Of a stretch of DNA of 64,000 nucleotides, positions 16,188 through 26,098 are shown piece after piece (the first letter of the stretch is position 1; the number at the start of each line of letters is the position of its first letter). The stretch lies in assembly GCF_019656235.1 (NCBI RefSeq), contig NZ_BPLL01000003.1, positions 1 through 64,000 on the forward strand, given 5' to 3'. Under the pieces are notes generated by a model, which was given only the letters and a program-made list of their open reading frames with translations, had not been told where the DNA came from and searched no databases. The stretch comes from Apilactobacillus xinyiensis (lineage in GTDB: Bacteria; Bacillota; Bacilli; Lactobacillales; Lactobacillaceae). Made by a program: the position numbers and the translations under genes.

Positions 16188-18282
16188 ATTTTTGAACTTT
16201 TTCTTCATAGTCACCATTAGGACAAATAACTTGCACTCCGCCCTTTATTTTCTTTTCAACTAAGAAATGACCATCTTTTGGACAGTTCCTACCAATTGGT
16301 TTATCCCATGAAACAAATTCACATTCAGGATATCTAGAACATCCATAAAATAAACGGTTACGTTTAGATTTCCTTTCTATAACTTCACCTTTACCACAGG
16401 TAGGACAGACTACCCCTATTTTTTTAACGATTGCTTGCGTATTACGACAATCTGGGAATCTAGAACATGCGTAAAACTTACCATACTTACCCATTTTAAT
16501 AACCATTGGTGAACCACATATTTCACAATCAAAACCTGCTGGTTCATCTTTAATTTGTACACTAGCCATATTAATTTCAGCATTTGAAACTTCTTTAGAA
16601 AATGGTTGATAGAAATTATCAATAATTTCTACCCAGTTACGCTTAGCTTCTTCAATTTCATCCAATTCTTGTTCTAGTTTAGCTGTAAAATCGATATTAA
16701 TTATATCAGCAAAATAATTTTCAATAATCTTATTTACGATTTCACCTAATTCAGTTGGTTCAAAACGACGACCTACTAATTTAACATAATATCTTTTTTG
16801 GATAGTGCCTAAAGTAGGTGCATAAGTTGAAGGACGGCCTACACCATTCTCTTCAAGTGTTTTGATTAAATTAGCTTCACTATATCTTGCTGGTGGTTGA
16901 GTAAAATGTTGATCTGGATTTGTTTGTAATAAATCAATATTATCTCCTTCAACAATGTCAGGTAAAATATTATCCTTTTCATTGTTACCACCATAGACTT
17001 TTAAGAATCCTTCAAAGTTAAGTTTAGATCCATTTGATCTAAAAAGAACTCCATTTTGTTCAATATCTACAGCCATAGTATCCATGATTGCTGGTGTCAT
17101 TTGACTAGCAACAAAACGACACCAAATCAAGTTATAAAGTCGATATTGTTCTTTGCTTAAATAATCCTTCAAAGAATCAGGTGTTCTAAAAACTGACGTT
17201 GGTCTAATAGCTTCATGCGCATCTTGAGCACCTTCAGGAAGTTTACCCTTGATAGGCTTAGTAGCTGCATATTCCGCTCCAAAATTTTCATGTAAAAATT
17301 GTGAAGCCTCATGTTTAGCAATTGCGGAAATTCTAGTCGAATCAGTACGCATATAGGTAATTAAACCTTGATTGCCTTCTTTACCGATGTTAATACCTTC
17401 ATACAATTGTTGAGCAGCCATCATAGTTTTACCCGTTTTAAAGTTTAACTTACGGTTAGCATCTTGCTGCATCGTACTGGTTGTAAAAGGAACTTGTGGT
17501 TGTCGTTTACGTTGTTTTTTAACCACTTTTTTAACATTAAACGGTTTTTTAGTATCAATTTTGGATAAAACAGATTTAACGTCTTCATTATTGTGTAAAT
17601 CCATTTTTTTATTATTTAAGCCATAAAAGTTAGATTTAAATTTATTTTTGTCTTTCGACATCATGGATTCAATAGTCCAGTATTCTTCTGGATTAAATGA
17701 CTTGATTGCACGTTCTCTTTGAATAATTAACCACAATGCGATTGATTGAACTCGTCCAGCACTCAAGCCCTTCTTAACTTTTTTCCACAATAACGGTGAA
17801 ATTGAATAACCAACCAGACGGTCCAAAACTCTTCGTGCTTGTTGCGCGTTTACTAAGTTCATATCAATTGTTCTAGGATGCTTAAAAGCATCTTTAACTG
17901 CATCTTTAGTTATTTCATGAAACGCAACTCTATTTTTATCATTAACATCTAAACCTAATAAGTAAGACAAATGCCAAGCAATTGATTCTCCTTCACGGTC
18001 CGGGTCAGAAGCTAAATATACAGCTTTAGCCTTCTTAGCTTCTGCTTTTAAAGCTTTAATCGTATCACCCTTTCCACGAATAGAAATGTAATGTGGGGCA
18101 TAATCATTTTCCACATCAACACCCATTTTACTTTTAGGCAAATCTCTAACATGACCCTTACTAGCGACAACTTTATAAGTTCGGCCTAAATATTTTTGAA
18201 TAGTTTTAGCCTTAGTGGGCGATTCCACTATTACTAACTTTTTCTTAGTGCTACGTTTTCTTTTTTTAGTTGTTGTAGCCAT
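16186..18282 (-). CDS. topA: DNA topoisomerase I
   Basis: 698 residues. Type IA enzyme that relaxes negative supercoils. The Toprim domain begins [18 protein letters not shown] (about 16) and has [17 protein letters not shown] (about 91). The catalytic tyrosine is in [13 protein letters not shown] (about 310). Zinc-ribbon repeats follow at the C-terminus: [21 protein letters not shown] (split: CEICG, then [10 protein letters not shown]), CPTCGKGE with YGCSRYPEC, and a third that has lost ligands (NCPKDG, ICPNGD). GAGGG precedes the ATG. It follows dprA by 14 nt, a classical pairing. Confidence 0.96.
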   Translation of the reverse strand: MATTTKKRKRSTKKKLVIVESPTKAKTIQKYLGRTYKVVASKGHVRDLPKSKMGVDVENDYAPHYISIRGKGDTIKALKAEAKKAKAVYLASDPDREGESIAWHLSYLLGLDVNDKNRVAFHEITKDAVKDAFKHPRTIDMNLVNAQQARRVLDRLVGYSISPLLWKKVKKGLSAGRVQSIALWLIIQRERAIKSFNPEEYWTIESMMSKDKNKFKSNFYGLNNKKMDLHNNEDVKSVLSKIDTKKPFNVKKVVKKQRKRQPQVPFTTSTMQQDANRKLNFKTGKTMMAAQQLYEGINIGKEGNQGLITYMRTDSTRISAIAKHEASQFLHENFGAEYAATKPIKGKLPEGAQDAHEAIRPTSVFRTPDSLKDYLSKEQYRLYNLIWCRFVASQMTPAIMDTMAVDIEQNGVLFRSNGSKLNFEGFLKVYGGNNEKDNILPDIVEGDNIDLLQTNPDQHFTQPPARYSEANLIKTLEENGVGRPSTYAPTLGTIQKRYYVKLVGRRFEPTELGEIVNKIIENYFADIINIDFTAKLEQELDEIEEAKRNWVEIIDNFYQPFSKEVSNAEINMASVQIKDEPAGFDCEICGSPMVIKMGKYGKFYACSRFPDCRNTQAIVKKIGVVCPTCGKGEVIERKSKRNRLFYGCSRYPECEFVSWDKPIGRNCPKDGHFLVEKKIKGGVQVICPNGDYEEKVQK

Positions 18283-18296
18283 TAATATCCCTCATT

Positions 18297-19184
18297 TTAA
18301 TATTGAAATTCTTCGACTATGTCTTTAAAACTTAAAACTGGTTTTGCACCAGCTAAAATCAAATCATTACATCCCTTAGACATAATATCATTAATTCTGC
18401 CAGGAATAGCAAAAACTTCCCGATTGTTCTGTAAAGCTAAGTTAGCAGTAATTAAGCTACCAGAATGAGATTTAGCTTCAACCACCAATACTCCTCTAAC
18501 TAGAGTAGCAATAATTCGATTGCGATCTGGAAAGTGAAACTTAGCAGTGGACGTATCTAACGGATATTCAGTCATCACTAAGTGGTTTTTTGATATATAA
18601 TCCTGCAATTCTTGATTTTCAGCAGGATAGTATTTATCTAACCCAGTGCCTATAACCGCTATCGTACTACCTCCACTAGCAATAGTACACTGATGGCTTA
18701 ATTTATCAACCCCTTGAGCAAGACCAGAAACAATAGCAAAATCTAATCTAACACAATCAGGTAATATACTTTGCAAAGCTTGGATAGCATATTTAGTATG
18801 CTTTCTAGACCCAACAACTCCTAGTAGTTTTGAATGGTTCATCAACTGTTTATCACCTTGATAGAACAAAATATTAGGTGGTAAATATCCCTCTTTCAAA
18901 GCAATTGGATAGTCAGTATCAACAATCGAAATGTATTTACAAAATTTCAAATTTTTATTTAATCTTATATACATAGCATGACTGTTAAAGTCACCAATAA
19001 ATATTTTAGCATTTTTAACGTTCAACTGGGCTATTTGAGCAATTATTTTTGCATTTAAATCTTCAAAACAAACTGATTTTTGGTTTTTATGCATCCATTG
19101 GTAAAATTTGTGCTCACCGCTAATTCCAATCCCTTTAGATATTCTTAGCTTTAATAAAAGTAATTTGATTTTTTCGATATTCAT
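18297..19184 (-). CDS. dprA: DNA-processing protein DprA
   Basis: 295 residues. Binds incoming single-stranded DNA and loads RecA in natural transformation. The Rossmann-like core is complete: LLGVVGSRKHTKYA (about 121), VSGLAQGVDKLSHQ (about 155), TIAVIGTGLDKYYPAEN (about 175), FPDRNRIIATL (about 215) and VVEAKSHSGSLITANLAL (about 232). The C-terminal DML1-like winged helix found in longer homologues is lacking. ATG 19184 is chosen because GGAG lies 6 nt ahead of it, against 3 nt for the adjacent ATG (19187). It lies in an operon between rnhB and topA. Confidence 0.94.
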   Translation of the reverse strand: MNIEKIKLLLLKLRISKGIGISGEHKFYQWMHKNQKSVCFEDLNAKIIAQIAQLNVKNAKIFIGDFNSHAMYIRLNKNLKFCKYISIVDTDYPIALKEGYLPPNILFYQGDKQLMNHSKLLGVVGSRKHTKYAIQALQSILPDCVRLDFAIVSGLAQGVDKLSHQCTIASGGSTIAVIGTGLDKYYPAENQELQDYISKNHLVMTEYPLDTSTAKFHFPDRNRIIATLVRGVLVVEAKSHSGSLITANLALQNNREVFAIPGRINDIMSKGCNDLILAGAKPVLSFKDIVEEFQY

Positions 19185-19223
19185 CATAATCTCCTATATA
19201 TATTTTATGATGATATACGTATT

Positions 19224-19997
19224 TTAATTATTTATTATTTTAGTAACTGGACTAAACGTTTTTCTATGAATAGGTGTCGCACCGAATTCTTTCAATGCTG
19301 ATAAATGCTTCTTTGTGCCATAACCAGCATTATGAATGAAATCGTACTCCGGATACATTTGTGCATATTTATCCATTAAATTATCACGATACACTTTAGC
19401 TACAATGCTAGCAGCCGAAATTGAAATACTTTTAGCATCACCTTTAATTAATTTAGTTTGATGAATTGGTAAATCTATATCCATCGCATCAACTATAATT
19501 TCATCTGGTTTAACCTCTAAATTATTTACTGCTTGTTTCATCGCAACTCTAGTGGCTTCATATATGTTAATTTTATCGATTAAATGGTTATCTGCTATAC
19601 CAATTCCATAAGCAATACATTCATTAAGAATTTTATCATATAGTAATTGTCTAATTTTAGGACTCAATTGCTTAGAATCATTAACCTGATACAGATCAAA
19701 ATCATGTGGCAAAATAATTGCACAACTAACAACTGGGCCAGCTAACGGTCCTCGACCTACTTCGTCTACTCCAGCAACCATATTTTTACCTTGGCGCCAG
19801 AAATTGTTTTCATAATTGAAACGTTTTTTAAATTCGTTTTTTAATTGATTTAATTTGTTAATTTGGACTTGCTTAGCTTTTAATAACTTTTGCACTCCAA
19901 CCCTAGAATCACTCTGTAAATCAACCAAAAACGAATCATCTAAATTATTTATACTTACTAACTTGGCTTTAATTTCGCTAATTGTTAACTTACTCAT
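19224..19997 (-). CDS. rnhB: Ribonuclease HII
   Basis: 257 residues. Cuts RNA in RNA-DNA hybrids and removes single ribonucleotides from DNA. Catalytic acidic residues are in AGVDEVGRGPLAGPVV (about 76), the conserved VDAMDIDLP block (about 160) and SISAASIVAKVYRD (about 188). The N-terminal 65 residues form the extra domain common in Firmicutes RnhB. The start at 19997 (MSKLTI) overlaps the end of rbgA by 8 nt; an earlier in-frame start would deepen the overlap. The rbgA-rnhB coupling is conserved. Confidence 0.94.
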   Translation of the reverse strand: MSKLTISEIKAKLVSINNLDDSFLVDLQSDSRVGVQKLLKAKQVQINKLNQLKNEFKKRFNYENNFWRQGKNMVAGVDEVGRGPLAGPVVSCAIILPHDFDLYQVNDSKQLSPKIRQLLYDKILNECIAYGIGIADNHLIDKINIYEATRVAMKQAVNNLEVKPDEIIVDAMDIDLPIHQTKLIKGDAKSISISAASIVAKVYRDNLMDKYAQMYPEYDFIHNAGYGTKKHLSALKEFGATPIHRKTFSPVTKIINN

Positions 19998-20850
19998 TAT
20001 CATCAACGTCCGATAAATCATCTAGTGTAATTCTACCTAACTTGCCTCTTCTAAAATCTAAGATGATTCGATTAGAAGCTCGTTCATAATCATCACGCAT
20101 CCCAACTTTGTCAGTTATTCTAAGTAATAAGTCAACATCGCTAAGTTCAAAGTCTTGATCATTAAGTTTATATCGCGTAATAAGTGATTCTTTGCAATTA
20201 TTTCTAAAAATAGATAGTGCAAATAAGGCAACATCATCACTATGATAAATACTATCCTTGACAGCACCTGATAATGCTAACTTGTTAGCAATTGTTTCAT
20301 TTTGAAATTTGGGCCATAAAATGCCGGGAGTATCTAGCAATTCCAAATCTTTACTGGAACGTAACCATTGTTGTCCTTTAGTAACTCCTGGACGATTTCC
20401 CACTTGAGCTGCACGTTTTTTGACTACTTGATTTAATAAAGTTGATTTACCAACGTTAGGCACACCTACACAAATTGCTCTAAGAGAATCGTTTTTCATT
20501 CCTTTAGCTTTGTTAGCCTCAATTTTGTCAGCTAAAACATGCTTAACAATTTTCGTTAGATAATTTCCGGTTGTGTTTTGTTTTGAATCAACTGATATTG
20601 CATAATTACCTTGCTCTTTAAAAAATTTAATCCAATTTTCAGTTTGCTGTTTATCCGCTAAATCTGCTTTAGTAAGTATCATTAAATGCGGTTTACCATT
20701 ACTTATTCGCTTTACCTCAGGATTAATAGAACTATATGGACATCTAGCATCAACTAATTCTAAGACAATATCAACCAAATGAATATTTTCCTCAAATTGC
20801 CTTATTGCTTTAGCCATATGTCCTGGAAACCATTGAATTCTTGAACTCAT
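19990..20850 (-). CDS. rbgA: Ribosome biogenesis GTPase RbgA (YlqF)
   Basis: 286 residues. GTPase needed for late 50S assembly. It is circularly permuted: the G4 motif LTKADLAD (about 60) precedes G1 VGVPNVGKSTLLNQ (about 125) and G3 LDTPGIL (about 172). The N-terminal IQWFPGHMAKA is the family signature. TAGGAG lies ahead of the ATG. Upstream and coupled to rnhB. Confidence 0.96.
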   Translation of the reverse strand: MSSRIQWFPGHMAKAIRQFEENIHLVDIVLELVDARCPYSSINPEVKRISNGKPHLMILTKADLADKQQTENWIKFFKEQGNYAISVDSKQNTTGNYLTKIVKHVLADKIEANKAKGMKNDSLRAICVGVPNVGKSTLLNQVVKKRAAQVGNRPGVTKGQQWLRSSKDLELLDTPGILWPKFQNETIANKLALSGAVKDSIYHSDDVALFALSIFRNNCKESLITRYKLNDQDFELSDVDLLLRITDKVGMRDDYERASNRIILDFRRGKLGRITLDDLSDVDDNE

Positions 20851-20893
20851 TATAAATTACTCCTATCATATTTTAAGATATTTAAACAAAAAT

Positions 20894-20913
20894 AAACCTA
20901 TGTAAATAGGTTT
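20894..20913 (-). terminator. Terminator of the thyA-yozE gene run
   Basis: AAACCTA (20894-20900) pairs with TAGGTTT (20907-20913). On the minus strand it is followed by TATTTTTGTTT. Located right after the yozE stop. Confidence 0.65.
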
Positions 20914-20919
20914 ACTTGA

Positions 20920-21141
20920 TTAATTGCTAGAAAGCAAATATTTTTGCCAAGCATCATCAAAAACCGTCATGCTTGGTAAATAACTACTATTTTCTTCTAG
21001 ATATTCAGATATTTCTTCAAAATCAGTAGATTGTTTGGGAAATGATTGATCCAAAAAAGCGTTGTTAGCAAACTCAGCGATTGGATCATAACTATTTTCA
21101 TTTCTTTCACTCATTAAATATTGATAAAAACTTCTATGCAT
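20920..21141 (-). CDS. YozE family (UPF0346) SAM-like protein
   Basis: 73 residues, the usual size. The SFYQYLMSER start, the PIAEFANNAFLDQSFPKQS block and the C-terminal WQKYL fit the YozE family of small all-helical proteins with a sterile-alpha-motif-like fold. Function is unknown. AGAGG precedes the ATG. It is the last gene of thyA-folA-ypmR-ypmS-yozE and closely follows ypmS (17 nt). Confidence 0.88.
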   Translation of the reverse strand: MHRSFYQYLMSERNENSYDPIAEFANNAFLDQSFPKQSTDFEEISEYLEENSSYLPSMTVFDDAWQKYLLSSN

Positions 21142-21158
21142 TTAATTTTCCTCTTGAA

Positions 21159-21758
21159 CTATTTTGGAATTAAAACTTGAAATTTAAAATCACCATTACC
21201 ATTCATATCAATTTTAGTAGTTCGATATGATAAATTATCTTTGCTACCAAAATCATTAACATTTAGAATAATTTTACTATTTTTACTATCAAGTTTTACC
21301 CAATTAGGGATTTTATAGTTTCGACTGACATATGATAGCACAAATCTAGGTGGAATATTAAGTTTTCCAATTTCCAATCCATCAGCATCTAATTGAATGT
21401 TCCCATCACTAAGTAATTTAGGTTTTAAAGCTAAAACATATTTAATTTTGGATCCTAATATTTTGATATTGCCATATACATAAGCTCGATCTGTAACTAC
21501 AAACTTATAATCCATTTTATCGTTGCTAGAAGATTGAACTTTTTCCAAGTAATAAGTTGATAGCGCATTTAATTGTTGCTTATTTAAGCCAACTGTTATA
21601 GGTGTTGCATCACTATCATATTTTTGAGTTGAAACAGTTTTATTTTCATTAACAGGAGTGCTATTTACGCTAAACCATAAAAAACCAATACCAAATAAAA
21701 TAGCTAAAATTAATAAGAAAAATAAGTATTTAAAAATGTTGAATCTTTTTTTGCGCAT
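21159..21758 (-). CDS. YpmS family (DUF2140) membrane-anchored protein
   Basis: 199 residues. A single N-terminal membrane helix (about 10-30, after the basic RKKRFNIF) anchors an extracellular beta-rich domain. The block VGLNKQQLNALSTYYLEK and the KYVLALKPKLLSDGNIQLDADGL-type repeats fit DUF2140. Function is unknown; the gene is almost always next to the ypmR lipase-like gene, as here (21-nt gap). Confidence 0.85.
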   Translation of the reverse strand: MRKKRFNIFKYLFFLLILAILFGIGFLWFSVNSTPVNENKTVSTQKYDSDATPITVGLNKQQLNALSTYYLEKVQSSSNDKMDYKFVVTDRAYVYGNIKILGSKIKYVLALKPKLLSDGNIQLDADGLEIGKLNIPPRFVLSYVSRNYKIPNWVKLDSKNSKIILNVNDFGSKDNLSYRTTKIDMNGNGDFKFQVLIPK

Positions 21759-21779
21759 TTCATTTCACCAGCTTAAAGT

Positions 21780-22682
21780 TTAATTAAATTTTTCATTGCT
21801 TTTAATAACCTTAAATAAATTATTAGTCATTACGTCATAGCCAGCATCATTAGGATGAAAATTATCTTTATCAGATAAATAGTCATTTATTTCTTTACTG
21901 TCAGATTCTTCACGGCTAAAATCTTTTACATTGAAATTACTATGTTTAGCATCTTTTAAAAGTGATTTTCGTTGCTCTTCAGTCTTGAACTGTCCATAGG
22001 TTAAAGAGTTAATATCTACATAATGACATGCCTTATAGTCATTAGCTGTAGTACTATTTATTAAGTTTAACTTATTAACATAGTCAGTTATTTTATCGAC
22101 ATTGGCAAAGTACACATACAAAGGATTATAAACACCAAACAAATATATGTTGCAATTATGATTATATTGTTTAATTGAATGTAAAAGTTTGTTTAAGTTG
22201 ATTTGATAAGTATCTAAAGCTTTCGTCATATTCTTTCTAAAAGTATTTTTGTTGGAAATCAGAGCGTTTTTTTGTAGCGCTTGTAACAAATCGTTACCTC
22301 CAACTGTAATGACTACTATATTAGCATTTTTAATATCTTGTTGAATATTTTTTTTATTTAAAACACGTTGATTGATTTGGTCACTGCGTTCTCCTGCAAT
22401 TCCATAGTTTTTAACATTTAAATCAATTCCTAAACGATCATCAAATAATTGCTTAATTCTAGGAACATAACCACCGTTATTACTAACGTCACCTACACCT
22501 TGCGTTAATGAATCACCGATAGCAACTAAATTCATTGACTTTACAACATGTTGACTATCATTTGATTGTTCAATTTTATTAACGTGATGAACATTTTTAT
22601 TATTAATATTAATAGAAAAGTATGCTAATAAGGCAATACATGATATTGCTATTAAGCAAAGATATTTTATAATTCGTTTCAA
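21780..22682 (-). CDS. SGNH/GDSL hydrolase, YpmR-like, exported
   Basis: About 300 residues. An N-terminal hydrophobic segment (about 5-24) acts as signal or anchor. The SGNH blocks are all present: AIGDSLTQGVG (Ser, about 55), the Gly in NYGIAGERSDQ, VVITVGGNDLLQ (Asn, about 128) and the catalytic DNFHPNDAGYD (Asp-His, about 280). The substrate is unknown; surface esterase or lipase activity is likely. TTG 22682 is preferred because AGGTG lies 6 nt ahead of it; the in-frame GTG at 22691 is part of that binding site. Confidence 0.88.
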   Translation of the reverse strand: MKRIIKYLCLIAISCIALLAYFSININNKNVHHVNKIEQSNDSQHVVKSMNLVAIGDSLTQGVGDVSNNGGYVPRIKQLFDDRLGIDLNVKNYGIAGERSDQINQRVLNKKNIQQDIKNANIVVITVGGNDLLQALQKNALISNKNTFRKNMTKALDTYQINLNKLLHSIKQYNHNCNIYLFGVYNPLYVYFANVDKITDYVNKLNLINSTTANDYKACHYVDINSLTYGQFKTEEQRKSLLKDAKHSNFNVKDFSREESDSKEINDYLSDKDNFHPNDAGYDVMTNNLFKVIKSNEKFN

Positions 22683-22700
22683 AATATTCACCTACAAATA

Positions 22701-23192
22701 TTATTTTATTTTTGTAAAAACTTCAAAGGTAAACGGATAAGGATTCTTTTCATCTATTTTTCCAGGGGTGGATTTAATAAGTTCAAAGTTATCATAGTTA
22801 ATGTCGGGCATTTTTACATCACCAATAAAAGCATGCTCAATAACAGTTTTATATAGTCTATCAGCATATGGTAATAACTGTTGGAATATATTAGCTCCAC
22901 CTACTACGAAGATTTCTTCAGTAGTATGATTTTTCGCATATTCTAAAAATTTGTTTATATTATGCAATACTAAAACACTATCATCATTAATATTTTTTGA
23001 ACTTGTTAAAACTATGTTCTTTCGATTAGGTAAAGGACGTCCAAAACTCAAATAAGTTTTACGACCTGCTAAAATTGTTTTACCTGTGGTGGTATTTTTA
23101 AAGTATTTCATATCAGCAGGTAAATGCCATGGTAAATGACCATCTTTACCAATAACATGATTCATGTCTTCAGCCCATAAAAAAGAAACCAT
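22701..23192 (-). CDS. folA: Dihydrofolate reductase
   Basis: 163 residues. Reduces dihydrofolate to tetrahydrofolate with NADPH. Visible are the Met20-loop region NHVIGKDGHLPWHLPADMKYFK (split here: NHVIGKDGHLPWHL, then PADMKYFK), the NADPH-binding GRKTYLSFGRPLPNR and VVGGANIFQQLLPYADRLYKT-type segment. The active-site acid is Asp in LPADMKYF. AAGGAG precedes the ATG. It follows thyA by 23 nt, so the enzyme that regenerates the folate oxidised by ThyA is made with it. Confidence 0.96.
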   Translation of the reverse strand: MVSFLWAEDMNHVIGKDGHLPWHLPADMKYFKNTTTGKTILAGRKTYLSFGRPLPNRKNIVLTSSKNINDDSVLVLHNINKFLEYAKNHTTEEIFVVGGANIFQQLLPYADRLYKTVIEHAFIGDVKMPDINYDNFELIKSTPGKIDEKNPYPFTFEVFTKIK

Positions 23193-23215
23193 TGTCGTTT
23201 TCTCCTTAAAATTTA

Positions 23216-24166
23216 TTAAACCGCTACTGGAGCTTTAATTGGTCCATCAGGGTTATAATCAATAACTTTGATATCGTCCATATCATAATCAAAAATGCTA
23301 TTTTTATCTGGATTAAGCCATAGCTTAGGTGGGTTCTTAGGAGTTCGACTTAATTGTTCTTTAACTTGATTAATATGGTTAGAATAAATATGTGCATCAC
23401 CTAAAGTATGAATAAATTCGCCTGGCTTTAAGCCTACTTCTTTAGCAATAAGTGAAGTTAACAATGCATAACTAGCGATATTAAATGGAACTCCTAAGAA
23501 AATATCGCCTGAACGTTGATATAATTGACAGCTTAATTTACCATCATTTACATAAAATTGAAACATTGTATGACAAGGAGGTAAAGCCATAGAAGGAACA
23601 TCTTCTGGATTCCAGGCTGAAACAATTAAACGTCTTGAATTAGGCTTTTCTTTAATATCTTTGATTACATTTTTAATTTGATCAATGGTTTCACCAGTAG
23701 ATGTTTTCCAATTACGCCATTGACTACCATATACCAAACCTAAATCACCATATTTTTCACTAAATTTTTCATCAGATAAAATTTTATTACAAAATATTTT
23801 CTTTTGATCAAGGTATATTTTTTTAAATTCAGCATCATTAGCAGCCCTACGACCAAAATCAGTCATATCTGGTCCATCATATTCATCAGAGTCAACATAG
23901 TTCTTAAAAGCCCATTCATCCCATATATGATTTTTATGCTCTAACAAGTACTTGATATTGGTATCACCCTTTAAAAACCATAATAATTCACTTTTAATTA
24001 AACCAAACGGTACTTTTTTAGTAGTTAACAGTGGAAAGCCTGCACTTAAATCAAAACGCATTTGATATCCAAAGGTGCTAATGGTTCCAGTTCCAGTCCG
24101 GTCACCTTTAACATGACCATTATCTAACACATATTTTTCTAAGTTTAAATAAGCATCTTCTAACAT
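23216..24166 (-). CDS. thyA: Thymidylate synthase
   Basis: 316 residues, the longer ThyA type of lactobacilli with an insertion of about 50 residues after position 90. Methylates dUMP to dTMP with methylene-THF. The nucleophile Cys is in [13 protein letters not shown] (about 200). Substrate motifs [32 protein letters not shown] (in part) and [12 protein letters not shown] are present. ATG 24166 has GGAG 6 nt upstream; the in-frame TTG at 24178 overlaps that site. First in the thyA-folA pair, 18 nt after the ABC-F gene. Confidence 0.96.
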   Translation of the reverse strand: MLEDAYLNLEKYVLDNGHVKGDRTGTGTISTFGYQMRFDLSAGFPLLTTKKVPFGLIKSELLWFLKGDTNIKYLLEHKNHIWDEWAFKNYVDSDEYDGPDMTDFGRRAANDAEFKKIYLDQKKIFCNKILSDEKFSEKYGDLGLVYGSQWRNWKTSTGETIDQIKNVIKDIKEKPNSRRLIVSAWNPEDVPSMALPPCHTMFQFYVNDGKLSCQLYQRSGDIFLGVPFNIASYALLTSLIAKEVGLKPGEFIHTLGDAHIYSNHINQVKEQLSRTPKNPPKLWLNPDKNSIFDYDMDDIKVIDYNPDGPIKAPVAV

Positions 24167-24184
24167 AATAAGCTCCAATTCATT

Positions 24185-26098
24185 TTAATCATCTACATAT
24201 TGACTTAAATATTCCCAACGCTTCATTTTAGCATCAGATTCAGCAGTGTTTTTATCTAACTTAGCTTGCAAATCAGCTAATTTATCGTAATCACCACCGT
24301 TTTTAAGCATCATACTTTGCAATTCTGTACGTTCTTGATCTAATTTATCAATATCATCTTCAATATGTTTCCATTCTAATTGTTCAGCATAGGTTAATTT
24401 CTTTTTATCATTATCTTTGGATTTTGTCGTTGCTTCATTTTTATTTTCTTGTACAGGTTTTTGTTTAGCAACATTATTAGAACGTTTATTATTGCGTTGT
24501 TCATTTAATAAATCGGTAAATTTACCAACGTGCTCAGAAATTTTAGCATTACCCTCAAAAATTAATAAACGATCTGCTACTTTATCCAAGAAATAACGAT
24601 CATGTGAAACCGTGATTACAGTTCCACTAAAATGATCAATATAATCTTCTAAAACCGTTAATGTTGATATATCTAAATCGTTTGTAGGCTCATCTAATAA
24701 TAAAACATTAGGTTGCTGCATTAATAGTTTCAATAAATATAAGCGACGTTTTTCACCACCAGATAGTTTTCTGATTAAAGTTCCATGCATAAACTTAGGG
24801 AATAAAAATTGCTCTAGTAGCTCAGTAACACTCACTTGATTGCCATCTTTATCTGTAACATGTTGGCCAACTTCACTTAGATAGTTGATTACTCTTTTAT
24901 CGTCTGGAATATTTTCAGTCTGTTGAGTGTAATAACCTAATTTTACTGTTTCACCAATATCAATTATTCCAGAATCCAGTGGTATTTTTTGAGCAATTAC
25001 ATTTAAAAGCGTAGTCTTACCAGCACCATTTTCACCACTAATTCCAATTCTTTCAACACCTTGAATCAGTACATTAAAATCTTTTAGAATTTGTTTATTA
25101 TCAATTCTAAGATTGGCATCTTTGATTTTGATAACTTTTTTACCTAGTCTTTGCTGACCTAATGAAATATCAACGTCTTTATCAACTTGTAAGTTACCTA
25201 CATTGTCTTTTAAATCATTAAAACGGTTGATTCTAGCTTGTTGTTTAGTAGAACGAGCCTTAGCACCCTTTTTCATCCAAGCAAGTTCTTGTTTATAAAG
25301 TTGATGTTTTTTGTGTTCTGACTCTACTTCACGATCAACTCGTTCAGCTTTTTGACCCACATAGTCCTGATAGTTACCTAAGTATTTATATAGTTTGCCA
25401 AATGATAGTTCCCAAATGTTATTTACTACTTCGTCTAAAAAGTATCTATCATGTGTGACTAATAAAAGTGCACCTTTATACTTCGATAAATGATCTTGTA
25501 ACCAATAAATAGAATCAAAATCTAAATGGTTTGTTGGTTCATCTAAAATTAATAAATCAGGAGATTGAATTAGGACTTGTGCTAATCCCACTCTACGTTT
25601 TTGTCCTCCCGATAAAGTGCTAACCTTTTGATTCATATTATCAATTTTTAATTGAGTCAAAATAGTTTTAACATCACTTTCAGCTGTCCAAGCGTTTTCC
25701 TCATTCATCTTAGCTTCAGCTTCTAAGTATTGACGTTCTATTTTACTATCATTAGGATTTTGAGAATATTTATCTAACATTTGTTCATATCTTCTAATGG
25801 CATTAAAAATATCTTGGCTACCTGCAAATACAGCATCTAGAACCGTTAAGCTTTCGTCTAAATTAGGATCTTGTTTTAAATAACCAATACTATAAGTTTT
25901 AGAAGTTATAATTTCACCGGTAGAGTCGTGATCAGCTCCTGAAATAACATTTAATAGGGATGTTTTCCCACTACCATTAGTTCCAATTAAGCCAATACGA
26001 TCATGTTCGTTAATGATGAAATCTAAATCCTTAAATAAAGTTTTTTCACCATATGTTTTAGTTAATTTTTCAGCACGTAAAGTCTGCAAACAACTCAC
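24185..26098 (-). CDS. ABC-F family ATPase (Uup-like)
   Basis: 637 residues. Two ABC domains with no membrane segments: Walker A GTNGSGKTSLLN (about 37) and GENGAGKTTLLN (about 355), signatures LSGGQKRRVGLAQ (about 165) and LSGGEKRRLYLLK (about 445), and Walker B LLILDEPTNHLD and LLLDEPTNDLD. A charged linker and a C-terminal coiled coil (about 565-635) match the Uup subgroup of ribosome-associated or DNA-repair ABC-F proteins. The start is either GTG 26098, overlapping the cca stop as GTGA, or TTG 26089; family alignment (QTLRAEKLTK) slightly favours the TTG. Confidence 0.9.
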   Translation of the reverse strand: MSCLQTLRAEKLTKTYGEKTLFKDLDFIINEHDRIGLIGTNGSGKTSLLNVISGADHDSTGEIITSKTYSIGYLKQDPNLDESLTVLDAVFAGSQDIFNAIRRYEQMLDKYSQNPNDSKIERQYLEAEAKMNEENAWTAESDVKTILTQLKIDNMNQKVSTLSGGQKRRVGLAQVLIQSPDLLILDEPTNHLDFDSIYWLQDHLSKYKGALLLVTHDRYFLDEVVNNIWELSFGKLYKYLGNYQDYVGQKAERVDREVESEHKKHQLYKQELAWMKKGAKARSTKQQARINRFNDLKDNVGNLQVDKDVDISLGQQRLGKKVIKIKDANLRIDNKQILKDFNVLIQGVERIGISGENGAGKTTLLNVIAQKIPLDSGIIDIGETVKLGYYTQQTENIPDDKRVINYLSEVGQHVTDKDGNQVSVTELLEQFLFPKFMHGTLIRKLSGGEKRRLYLLKLLMQQPNVLLLDEPTNDLDISTLTVLEDYIDHFSGTVITVSHDRYFLDKVADRLLIFEGNAKISEHVGKFTDLLNEQRNNKRSNNVAKQKPVQENKNEATTKSKDNDKKKLTYAEQLEWKHIEDDIDKLDQERTELQSMMLKNGGDYDKLADLQAKLDKNTAESDAKMKRWEYLSQYVDD

